Assembly: GCA_020137815.1 (NCBI GenBank)
Contig: CM035352.1
Span: forward strand, 2,272,529-2,336,528
Reading direction: 5' to 3'
DNA: 64,000 nucleotides
Origin: Hormiphora californensis
Lineage: Eukaryota > Ctenophora > Tentaculata > Cydippida > Pleurobrachiidae
Part shown: positions 34,487-45,189 of the stretch, in pieces
How positions within the stretch are numbered: position 1 is the stretch's first letter
Layout of the letters: every line of letters starts with the position of its first letter
Program-made: the position numbers and the translations under genes
Notes under the pieces: generated by a model
Database searches by the model: none
Seen by the model: only the letters and a program-made list of their open reading frames with translations
Told to the model about the DNA's origin: nothing

Positions 34487-35896
34487 ATGGTAGTGATGGC
34501 AAATATGGCCAAAAATGAAATGTATGGCATGACCGGGACCTGTCAGGAGATCCTAGGGGAAATGCTTAAGAGTGGTGATAAGATTGTTAAGAAATGTTTA
34601 ACATTCTACGACTCTTCAATGACCATTAAAGCTAACGGGGTATCTCTCTCTAAGAAACTAAAGAGACCCGAACTCGACAGTTTTGCTGAATTCTTGGATA
34701 TCCCATCTCTCTACGGTACCAAGGGGATCAAAGATCCTGAGCTTGGAACCGCTGAATTGATTGCATACAGGATAGCACAAGAGATAGCAGTACTAACTGT
34801 CCCTGCAAAATGTGCTGAGTGTAACACTAAGTATGTGCATAAGAGAGCTGAATTTGCCCCCCTGAGATGTTTTCTGTGCCACCAGCCCTCGCACAATTGC
34901 GAGCCTGTTAGAGCTGCTGTCGAAGAGAAGAACCAGGGTACTCTCCTGCTGGCTGGCGATGTGTGGTTATGTGAGCCATGCTGTGTACCGAAGAAAGGAG
35001 GCCAGCCAGGAACACCGTTAGGCAAGAAAATTTCTTCCAGGATTGCGACACCGAACCGGTCTAGAACCGGTAGCTTCAGCGAAGTGTCTATAGCTGACGA
35101 CCGTACAACCAAGATCCAGGAAGTGATAGATGTTTTGTCGCCTAAACCTGAACTGAAGGAAGAAGAAAAGAAAGAAGAAGAAGGAGGCGAGCAAAAAGAC
35201 GATGAGGAAGAGGAAGAAGAGGAAGACGAAGAGAAAGTCCTACTACCAAACACTAGCCCGACCACATGTCCTCTGTTGAAGGAGGGGAGTTGCCCTCACG
35301 GAGGATCGGGGAGGCGGAAAGTGAATGGAAAGACAACGTGCGAGTACTGGCATCCGAAAAACTGCAAACCTTGGATAACGAGAGGTGAAAAAGGTTGCAG
35401 CAAGGGACTGGAGTGTAAAAAGCTCCATAGGACCCTGTGCGATGAAGCGTTGAGAAAGAAGGAATGCCTTGACAAAAATTGTCGTCGTGCCCACCTCAAA
35501 GGCACATTGAGAAAGAAAGGATCCGATCGCGAGGACAAGAAGAAAGTAGGCACCGTTGTGAAGAATGGAAAGAGAGATCAGAGGCAAAAGAGCGAACCCG
35601 TGGCCGTCCAAGATTCTCGTAAAAAGATGAACGAGAAGAGACCTTTTTTGAAAGGTGGGGATGCAGTGAAAGGGAAGGGTAAGCCTCTGAAGAAGAAAGC
35701 CAATGATACCTCTAAGGAAATGGGTTTTTTAGCGATACAATCCCTTTTGAGAGAACTGCAGAAGGGAATGGAAAGTATGAAGAAGGACCAGGTCGAAATG
35801 CAAAAGACGATCAGGTCCCTATCAGATGGACGCAGCTGGGGTCGGAACCGAGCGGTTTCAGGACACCACGGGTGCTGCGGACAGGTGTTCTGTTAA
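34487..35896 (+). CDS. LINE ORF1 protein with PHD-like and CCCH-type zinc fingers
   Basis: 469 residues preceding the reverse-transcriptase ORF, so the ORF1 (nucleic-acid-binding) protein of a CR1/L2-like retrotransposon. Near residue 108 a Cys/His cluster (CAEC, CFLC, HNC, WLCEPCC) has the C4HC3 spacing of PHD-like fingers. Residues ~260-340 hold CCCH-like fingers (CPLLKEGSCPH, CEYWHPKNC, GCSKGLECKKLH, CLDKNCRRAH). Between them is an acidic E/D/K run (about 225-250), and the C-terminus is a basic region then a short coiled coil. ORF1 is uninterrupted, suggesting a recent insertion. Its stop overlaps the start of ORF2. Confidence 0.85.
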   Translation: MVVMANMAKNEMYGMTGTCQEILGEMLKSGDKIVKKCLTFYDSSMTIKANGVSLSKKLKRPELDSFAEFLDIPSLYGTKGIKDPELGTAELIAYRIAQEIAVLTVPAKCAECNTKYVHKRAEFAPLRCFLCHQPSHNCEPVRAAVEEKNQGTLLLAGDVWLCEPCCVPKKGGQPGTPLGKKISSRIATPNRSRTGSFSEVSIADDRTTKIQEVIDVLSPKPELKEEEKKEEEGGEQKDDEEEEEEEDEEKVLLPNTSPTTCPLLKEGSCPHGGSGRRKVNGKTTCEYWHPKNCKPWITRGEKGCSKGLECKKLHRTLCDEALRKKECLDKNCRRAHLKGTLRKKGSDREDKKKVGTVVKNGKRDQRQKSEPVAVQDSRKKMNEKRPFLKGGDAVKGKGKPLKKKANDTSKEMGFLAIQSLLRELQKGMESMKKDQVEMQKTIRSLSDGRSWGRNRAVSGHHGCCGQVFC

Positions 35897-38878
35897 ATGC
35901 CCAGTCCTGCAACCCAAGTGCACAGAGCAGATGCGCTTGGAAGTTGCCCTATCTTCGGGAGACGATTGAGACGATCCCGGGGATAGTTCCTTTTGTCGCC
36001 GTTACGGAGACCTGGCTGAAACCCTATGTTGAGGATAGTCAGATATCCCACGGCTGGGAAAAGTACAGGGTTCACCGGTGTGACCGAAGGCACCGTACTG
36101 GTGGTGGGGTGATGCTCTTGTCACACTTTAACCTACCCTTGGAAGATCATGTTAAAATGGACAAAGACAGCTGCCAGCTTTTGTTATGTTCTTCCTCGCC
36201 TAGCAAATGGATACTCGGTGTCATGTACAGATCCCCCACGGCTCCAGTAGACGATTTTAGGGCATGCCTGGATGAAGTCAAGCGGTATATAGATGATAGA
36301 CCGGACTACACTGTATGCCTTATGGGAGACTTCAACGTGCCTGAAATCTCCTGGGATCCCCCAGTAGCTAACCCTAGGAGTCCCACGAGTGATGTGTTGA
36401 TGCGATTTACGGAGGATTCTCTACTCTCCCAGTACATTGATGCACCATCCAGAGGGAGAAACTACCTAGATTTAGTCTTCAGTAATTCAGAAAGACTGGT
36501 TAGTTGGGCAACAGCGAGAGATACCAAACTCTCGGATCACAGATTGGTTGAATTTGGCCTCAACCGGGACCCCTGCTCAGTTTCAAGAGAAACTGTCCCA
36601 CCAAGGTTTGCCGCGGATGAATTTCGCTCTTTGGATATCCGTCGGGCAGACACTAAAGCGATTAGTGAGTACCTGAATATGGTGAAGTGGAAGGACGTCT
36701 TTGAAAAGTGTACTGTAGACGAACTTCCACGTGTATTCAGAGATATCCTCTTCCAGGCTGCACAGATTTTCACTCCACGCAAGAAACCAAGGAGAGGAAA
36801 ACCAAATAGGGTCCGGAAGCTAGCTAGGAAGAAGAGGGCTCTCCAGACGAGACTCACTAAAGTACTGGAAGATGAAAGCTCTCCAGAAGAGCAGATCAGA
36901 GCGATGGAGAAACGATTGAACGAGTTGCACTGGCAAATCCGAGAGGCTGTTATGAATGACAAATGCAAACAGGAGGAGCTAGCACTAGCGAAAATGCGTG
37001 AAAACTCGAAGTATTTCTACAGTTACGCCAAACGATTTGCTGGAGAAAGTAGTAGGATATCTGCTCTCCGTGATGAAGACGGAGAGATGTGTACTGACGA
37101 CAGAGAAATTGCAGAAGTTCTATCTATGCAGTTCAAGGCTGTTTTTAGTAACCCGGTCGAGGCAGAGTCGATGGTTGGAAGCGAGATTGTTGTTCCAGAT
37201 TCCGTTGAGCCGAGAGACGGGGATATCGACTTCTCCCAGGGGGATATACTTGAGGCCATCAAAGATATGAAGGCAGACTCAGCGGCGGGTCCAGATGGTA
37301 TTCCGGCGTTGCTGCTCAAACAGTGTGCTGATTCTGTTTCCTACCCCCTATACTTGATGTGGAAGAGATCCCTCGGTGAAGGTATTGTTCCTTCATCAAG
37401 CAAGGAGTCTCTGGTGACTCCGCTCTTCAAAAAAGGCAGTAGAGCCCTGGCTGCCAACTACCGTCCCGTTTCGCTCACAGATCACACCATCAAAATTTTC
37501 GAGAGAGTTGTCCGAAAGAAGCTGGTGAATCACTTTGAGTCAAATGATCTGTTTAATGATATACAGCACGGGTTTCGAAGAGGAAAGAGCACTCTTACCC
37601 AGCTTATTGACCACTTTGACGAGGTACACCGAAATGCCCTGGATGGAAAGGACACGGACTCTCTGTACCTAGACTACAGTAAGGCGTTCGATCGTGTTGA
37701 CCACGGTATTCTAATCAGGAAACTTAGGAGATACCGGGTTCATGAGGGCCTCATCAAGTGGATCCAGTCTTTTCTGGAAGGTAGGGTCCAGCGAGTTACT
37801 GTGGACGGCTGCCTGTCTGAAGCAAGTACTGGTCATAAGCGGAGTACCTCAGGGTTCGGTGTTAGGACCGTTCCTATTCTTGTTGTTTATTAACGACATA
37901 TCATCAGTGGTGTCCGGAAGCACACTGAGATGTTTTGCTGATGATACGAGAATTCTGAAGAGTATCGGTGGAGAAGATGACATGATAATCCTCCAAAGAG
38001 ATTTGGAGGCTGTTACAGCATGGTCCCTGAGAAACAACATGAAGCTACATGCAGATAAATTTGAATATCTGCTTCATGGAGTCACAAGGGATCCTCTCTC
38101 CCAGCAACTGCCATTCACCCAAAATCTACTATCTTACACAACTGAGGCTGGAATCCTGGAACCAAGCTTATCAGTTAGAGATCTTGGTGTGCTAGTTCAA
38201 GCCGATCTAGATTGGGAGGGACACATAAGGACGATTGCCGAGAGCGGACGCCGCAAAGCATCTTGGGTCCTGAGTGTCTTCAAAACACGGGACAGAGAAG
38301 CTATGATAACTTTGTATAAGAGTATGGTCAGGAGCCTGCTCGAGTACTGTTGCCCTCTCTGGAGTCCGACTAAGATTAGGGATATCGAGCTACTTGAGGG
38401 AGTGCAGCGTTCCTTTACCAGACGTATAGCGGAGTGTAAGGGAATGACCTACTGGCAGCGCCTTCAGTATCTCCGTATCAGCTCCCTACAACGCAGGAGA
38501 GAGCGTTACATTATTCTACATATGTGGAAGACGCTTCATGGCCACATCTCCAATGACATCGGAGTACAATTTACCGCCGGTGGCCGACTGGGAACCAGAG
38601 CTGTGGTTCCGAAAATTGTGAAGAACTCTCTAGCAGCAGCACAGTCAGCATACGATGGATCCTTTGCTGTGATGGGGCCAAGGCTCTGGAACTGCTTACC
38701 TGCTCAAATTAACCAAATCACTGAGTTCCAGGTTTTCAAAACTCAGTTATCAAGATTTATGGACGCGATACCAGACCAACCTCCAGTCGCTGGGTATACG
38801 CGGAAATCCACAAACAGTGTTCTTGATAGTACCAGTGGGGAGTTGCAGAAAGCGATACCCCGATCGGACGAGCAGTAG
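35872..38878 (+). pseudogene. LINE ORF2: endonuclease and reverse transcriptase, one frameshift
   Basis: The N-terminal ~240 residues form an APE-type endonuclease (VAVTETWL, MGDFNVPEISW, LSDHRLVEF). The reverse transcriptase follows with SAAGPDGIPALLLKQC, NYRPVSLTDHTIKIFE, HGFRRGKSTLTQL, YLDYSKAFDRVDH and the catalytic FADDT. The C-terminal part has EYCCPLWSP and RLWNCLP. Frame 1 runs to 37893; the continuation (GVPQGSVLGPFLF onward) is in another frame from about 37830, so a single-base indel separates the palm motifs from FADDT. It overlaps ORF1 by ~25 bp in a different frame, implying reinitiation or frameshifting. No ATG is apparent at the start, which is read from a near-cognate codon. 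Confidence 0.88.
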
Positions 38879-39525
38879 CCGGCGAACTACACATAAGTAA
38901 CATAAGTAAGTAAGTATGCTGTTTTATCAAAACCACAGATAACGGTGAATTTAATAGAAACATATTACAGAACTTTGTCGTCTATTATATCATCCGAGTG
39001 GTATGAGACTCGGTAAAAAAAGAAAAATTGAGGTGATATTGAGATTAATTGTTGAATTTCGTATATTTTAGATCTACTATTTAAAATATAATCCTTTTTT
39101 TTCTTATTCAGTTGCGGGTTACCTCACAAAAGCCTGCCCTCTTCGAACCGGGCCAAAGCTGCGTTAAGCAAAAGTTTAGATAATTGAATTACATGGTTTA
39201 TGATGTACAAATGTGCGAATAAAGGGTACGTTAACATTCTCATCAATGTAAATCATGCTAATAAATCGGAAAACTCTCCTCCTCTCTTTTTAACTAGAAC
39301 TATCTTATACTTTTTCAACGTCTCTTATCCAGCTAACTTGTGCAAGTTTTTGACTGTTGGAAGCACATAATATAAGAGATGAAGCAAGCTTTATCTCTGA
39401 TGTCACAGCTAAACTAACAGGTTATTACCACACTAATTATCGTTTATGAAACAGAGCTCTTCTTGACAATCACTGCATGACGTAGTTCGTCAGAAGAAGT
39501 GTTTAGAAGTATCTAGAAGGGGTGT

Positions 39526-40858
39526 TTAGAAGTTCTCCTTTTGGTAAAAGAACATTGTCTTGCTCTCGGCTAGCTTATCATCAGCGTTCACCTTACTACA
39601 ACTCTTGTCCAGTAACTCTGAGAGCATGGCCGGGCCACAGAAGAAAACTCCAATGTCATGCCTGTCAGGGGAGGGGGATGTTAATAGAGCGAGACACTAA
39701 AATAGGTTGGGATGCTTGCTGAGACTAATAGGCTCATGTCATTAAAATTTGCACGTGACTGACTATTAGGCTCACATGTCATTAAGATTTGCACGTGACT
39801 GACTATAAAGGGCTAATCACGTGACATTAAAAATCTCTATTATAATTTGGAGATGAACGACGTCGAAGTGGTGGTCGTTCGTTCAGTGCGTTTCTAAGCG
39901 ACAGTCTGCTCCTTCATAAAACACTTCATATGACGAAAGCTGTAAAGCTGTTATTCACACTTTTGGGAGTTTGTTATTATTTTGGAACACATTTTAACAA
40001 TTTAGTCTGGGTTCAGTTCCCATAGTTCCTGTTTCAGTTGTCATGGCAACCAAATTTCAGTGATCTGTGAATAAAGAGCGCCACCCGGCGGAGCCGGGTG
40101 GGTTTGTGAACAGCCCTTGCTTGAGGCGCACCCATAGGTGCGCTAGTGTCATTTTTAATGTCACGTGATTAGCCCTTTATAGTTTAAATATATAGCCCTT
40201 TATAGTTTAAATATGGCCTATAAGTGATTGAAATGGAGCATGTCTCAATTAAGAAAGAGACACGTGGTAGAGAAATAATTGGTTTTAAAGTAGAATGGGA
40301 TATAATATGATAACTTCATTTAGAAACTCATCAAAGATAGGATGATAGTACTTTGAGAACTCTATTCAACATATATGATTTATGATGCTTTCCCCTATAT
40401 ACTTTTCCGAGACCAGACGAAATTGAAATGAGATAAACATTTGATAGATTTATAGGCGTAAAGAGCTATTAATATAGCAGGCAGGGGTTGGAATGAGGTG
40501 TCAAGTGGTAATTATCATGATATTGGTCTAGACACCTTGGTCCAGAATACCAAGAATTTAATCATCTTTTCTAGCTGCTATCTCACTTTCTCTCTCACAC
40601 AACACGCAGCAGGCAGATTTCGCCAGATATCAGTTGTAGATTGTGGAAGTGGTTTTTGGCTAGACACCCTAAAATATGAAATCTGCAAATATTGTATGAC
40701 AGATTCTGCATGCTGGTTATGTGGTAGTATGAGGAAGACTGGAGTGAAGAAAAATGAGTACTTTTATAAAGAGATTTGCCCTTTTTAATCCGACTATGCC
40801 GACAGAAACTGTCTAATAGCTGTGTGCATACAGGGTGGTCCATAAATCATGATCGGCG

Positions 40859-40891
<33 letters not shown>

Positions 40892-43800
40892 AGCTCCGCA
40901 AAGGTGATGGTTGTGCAACTAGGGGAATATTCTGGAGAGACTCCTAATAGTAACTTGTAGCTATCCCCTGACTTACCCTTTGTTGTCAGGCTCCTCTGCG
41001 ATATTTGTGAACTCTTTGACCCAGTTGGGGCGTCCAAACTGTGTAGTCACTCCAGAGAGGCCCGTTATGGCATCTTTCTCTTGACCAACCATCATGGCAA
41101 TGTTATTGACAGTAGCAGAATCGGGGGGTCGGGTCATGAACGGCTTCAGCTCAATAAGATGTTCCATTTCCAGATCCTTTAACTGGAAAATAGTGGACAT
41201 TTATTAGTGGATATTAGTGAAAATACCTTTCATATGGCATATGCCATATGGTTTATACTAAAGGTTTAAGGGTACACCTGGCGTTTTTCATCATCGAGTG
41301 CCCAACCAAATGACTTCACCAGGGTTTAGGCCATACAAAATGGACCTCAAATATGCAATTTTAGCCCTAAAGTCGAATTCATATTTTTGCTACAGCCTAT
41401 TTTCAAAGTGGCGTTTTTTCAATTTTTGGTGGAATTTTTAACCTCAGGACCACTTTTTTTGAGATAGAAACATTAAATTCTTGGAATTTGAAGAGAATAT
41501 AAAGGTAAATAAGCCCAAAGAAGGATTTTTGAAATGGAGCTTATTTCTGGCCATGAGAACGGTTTACTTTTTTGCTTCTTTGACACGCTGGCTGAGAATG
41601 TTCCCATGCTTCATTAGAGATGAAAATCTGGAAATAGTTGCTCAAAACGATTATCTATGTGGCCCAAAAATTTTGGAACTTTCCCGCCAAAGATGTGGTG
41701 TACAGGGCTTGTTTTGTGAAACCCATCTTTTTGAAAAAGAGGGAAATTCCCTGTATCTCAAAAACGGATGATCGTAGAGACCTGCGACCAAGCTTAATCG
41801 ATTCAGAAGGTCCGATTTTGGGGGGGTCTTCTGAGAGACATTTTGCTCCTACTCCAACCGTTTTTGCTGTAATTGCGAAAAAGGTATCAGTAAGTAAGGG
41901 GGAAATCAGCCCGAAGCAGGCTACTGGAATAGAGTTGTTCCCCCTTTTCATAGAATTGGTTTTTTGCAAGTACAGCAAAAACGGTTGGAGTAGGAGCAAA
42001 ATGTCTCTCAGAAGACCCCCCCAAAATCGGACCTTCTGAATCGATTAAGCTTGGTCGCAGGTCTCTACGATCATCCGTTTTTGAGATACAGGGAATTTCC
42101 CTCTTTTTCAAAAAGATGGGTTTCACAAAACAAAGCCCTGTACACCACATCTTTGGCGGGAAAGTTCCAAATTTTGGGCCCCCCCAAAAAAAAAAAACAC
42201 CCCCACTCAAGAACAAAAAGTAAACGTTTTATGCAAAAGATTTCAAAACCTTTCTAATCCGAATCTTCCGACAGAACTTCTATACTGTGTCATACAGGGG
42301 TCAAAACATAACGGGGGTGAGGTTCAGTCCCGCAAAGGTGAAGTTGTCAAATAGGGGATATTCTGGAATTGGGGCTGGAGGACTCCATTAAGTTCTCTTA
42401 GAAACTTGTAGTACTTGAATAGATGACTTACCCTAAAACCCTGTACCTTGTTTGGGTCTCTGCAATATTTGTGAATTTGAAAAACGTCCACTGTTGTACC
42501 AGAGGGCCGTAGGTCTTTCTCTGCACCATCAATTTTTTGACATACGACTGGGGCGTATAATTGTCAATAATTTCCTTCAGATCCTTTTGGAATGATGGCC
42601 TAAATAGTGGAAAGTCGAAAATTGTTGGGCATCGCATATGTATACTAAAGGTTTGAACGTGTTCCATGGTCCTCCGTCAGAGTTTATCATAAATAACACA
42701 CTAACACGAAGTCTTTTGTTATCTTTTTTTTGCTTACGTCTTTGAGAATCGCAGCGAAGAGAGAGGAAAGCCATCCAAAAACTTTGGGATTGGGTGCCAG
42801 CCAGTAGAAGTAGATCTTCTTAGGCCCGAAATCGTGCTGTCCGGAGGCTATTTGATACCTATATCAACATGGTATCAATAATTTTACCAAATGGTGTCGT
42901 CCAAGGGTAAATTCTTAACACAATTTCTACCGAATGAATTGTGCTAAGGCTACATAATAGTCAGTAAAATCGGAGGGAAGATCAAGTCTTAGTAAAACTA
43001 TTTAACTAATATATGACGATGAATAGAGACTGGCAGCTTGTTATCGAACGATATAAACGGTTAAATTAGATCGGTATAATAGTAGATGTAACTCACCACA
43101 CTGATTTCAAGATGGAAGCGTAGGGCGTGCAACCAACACCTGCAGCCACCAACACAGTCCTCTTGTATGTAAACATGTCCTGGAGATATGTTTCTTAATT
43201 AAATAATTAGTGGAACATGTCCTGGAGATGTTTCTTAATTAACTAATTAGTGGAACGTAAGAGCTGATGTTTATAACGAGGTTATAACGATGGCATTGTG
43301 TCTTTGAACAATGGCATACCGCAGGCACGCTGGCCTTGTTTGACCCTGTCTCAGTCTACACCTCGACAAATAAAGGAGGGTACAACATAACAAAGCTATA
43401 TTCTGCGTCTGGTTACTTTTGTAACAATTATAGCCCAATACCTATCATGGCATCTTTATAGATCTGCCCGTTTATTATATGTGAGATTTTCCCCCTTGTA
43501 CAGAGGGCGTGTGTGTTTGTGTGAATAAGCACCAGAAGGAGATATCAAAGGCATTATACTGCTTGTAGACATTATCGTATGCGAGTGGGACGGGAGGTTA
43601 ATTAGTCAACCCTCTGTCGTCTCCACGCGACCCGCCCTGGTAACACTATATCACCCCGTAATTATAATCACTTTTCACAAACAGGCACTTTCTGCCCCCA
43701 AATCTACTGTGTGTTCCTTTGACTCCAATTCATATCATACTTTCGGTGGTGTTCCATCACCGAATTCTATTCCCCGTGATATTGTACTACTGATAATACC

Positions 43801-45157
43801 TGCAGCAGGTTGCAGCATCAGTTGGACCCTTGTAAGGTATAAACAATGGTTGTTTTCTATGATAAATTAATTGCTTTCTCTGAAAACTTATTTGATGAGC
43901 TAATTAACCTGCTTGATTGATTGACTTGTGCAGTTGTTATTTGTCTATAACGATATTATTTACAATCCCGCTCCATCTTATGTATCACTAGTCTAGAAAA
44001 CGTTGCATCTAGGAGTTTTAGAAGAACCTCATAATTATTTGATGAACATTTTACTACATGTAGTGCAGGAGCTGGAGCTTTCATGTAGCTTATATATCAT
44101 CAAGGGTACCAGGAAATTAACTAGCTTGTCAAGTGGGAGAGGGGGGTAAGGATAAATCGTTAGGACGCAATATGAATATAATGTGCTACTTTTGGGTGAC
44201 AAGCACCACATAACACAGTATTTAGCAATCCTTCCCCGGTTGTGAAACCCAGTACAACTCTACGCCTGTGGTCCTTAACTACACCAAAAGTGTTATTAGT
44301 TCTCGTCTGTAGTAGATCTCGTATAACAGGCGAAAACTAATAACTATTTGGTGGACCATTTAAACCCGTCGTCTGGTATATGGATCCTTGTCTAAAAGTT
44401 GCGCTCATCTGATTGGTCAAACTGAAATTCTGAAGAGCTGTGATAAAAGTATAAATAGCCCAGAATTTTCTTTCTGAGCTAATATCATTTAACGGCTCTT
44501 GATCAATCTGCTCTGTTTGACCCCGATATAAAAATTATGTAGCGTGCAAAATCTCTTCCCCGGAGCATTTTTACCCATAAATCGAGGTGTTTAACTATAA
44601 TTTGTCCGATTGAAATTTTAAGAATTCTAGTATTTCTATGGATTCCTAGGAATCATTTTATTTTCCTCCCTCTCACCGCTATCACGCGTTAGGAGGAAGC
44701 GTTGTGTTTTAAAGGCGAATTTATTCGAGCTGAATCTTTTATTATTTCGATCGCTTTACTGTCAGGCTGCTAAGTGCTTTTAGTATGCATCATTTGACAG
44801 TATAGAAGTCTAGTTCACATTAAAAGTTCACATAACTTTTACTATAAAGCCACCCCGCCCAAAAACAATTTCATTTGAGGAAGTTATATAAAGTATCTAG
44901 CAATTGCTCTTTTGTTATGTCCAAAATTCTATTACGACCCCTAAAGTATATAAGCTCCTACAAATGAAGTATCAAAGTGATCATCCCGCAGTTGACATTT
45001 CTTTGAAGTTTGAGTCAACTTGTATTTCTTCTGTGAGCCTTAAGTTCTTCTTCGGCGGCTGGTATATTGACAGCCAACTTCCATTTTATTAATTAATATA
45101 ATGATTGGTAGTGCTCTCTGTGAGTCTGTCCCCGCTTAATTATAAGAGAGGGAGAGA

Positions 45158-45189
<32 letters not shown>

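Larger units (their letters stand above)
34400..38914 (+). mobile_element. Near full-length non-LTR retrotransposon (CR1/L2-like)
   Basis: It comprises ORF1 (34487-35896), ORF2 (35872-38878) and a short 3' UTR ending in a tandem CATAAGTAA/GTAAGTA tail at 38891-38914 instead of poly(A). Replication is by target-primed reverse transcription. The 5' boundary is uncertain. A target-site duplication was not identified by eye. Confidence 0.85.

Noticed and set aside
34711-35265. Minus-strand 184-codon open frame with poly-Ser
   Set aside because: Antisense shadow of the acidic run in LINE ORF1.
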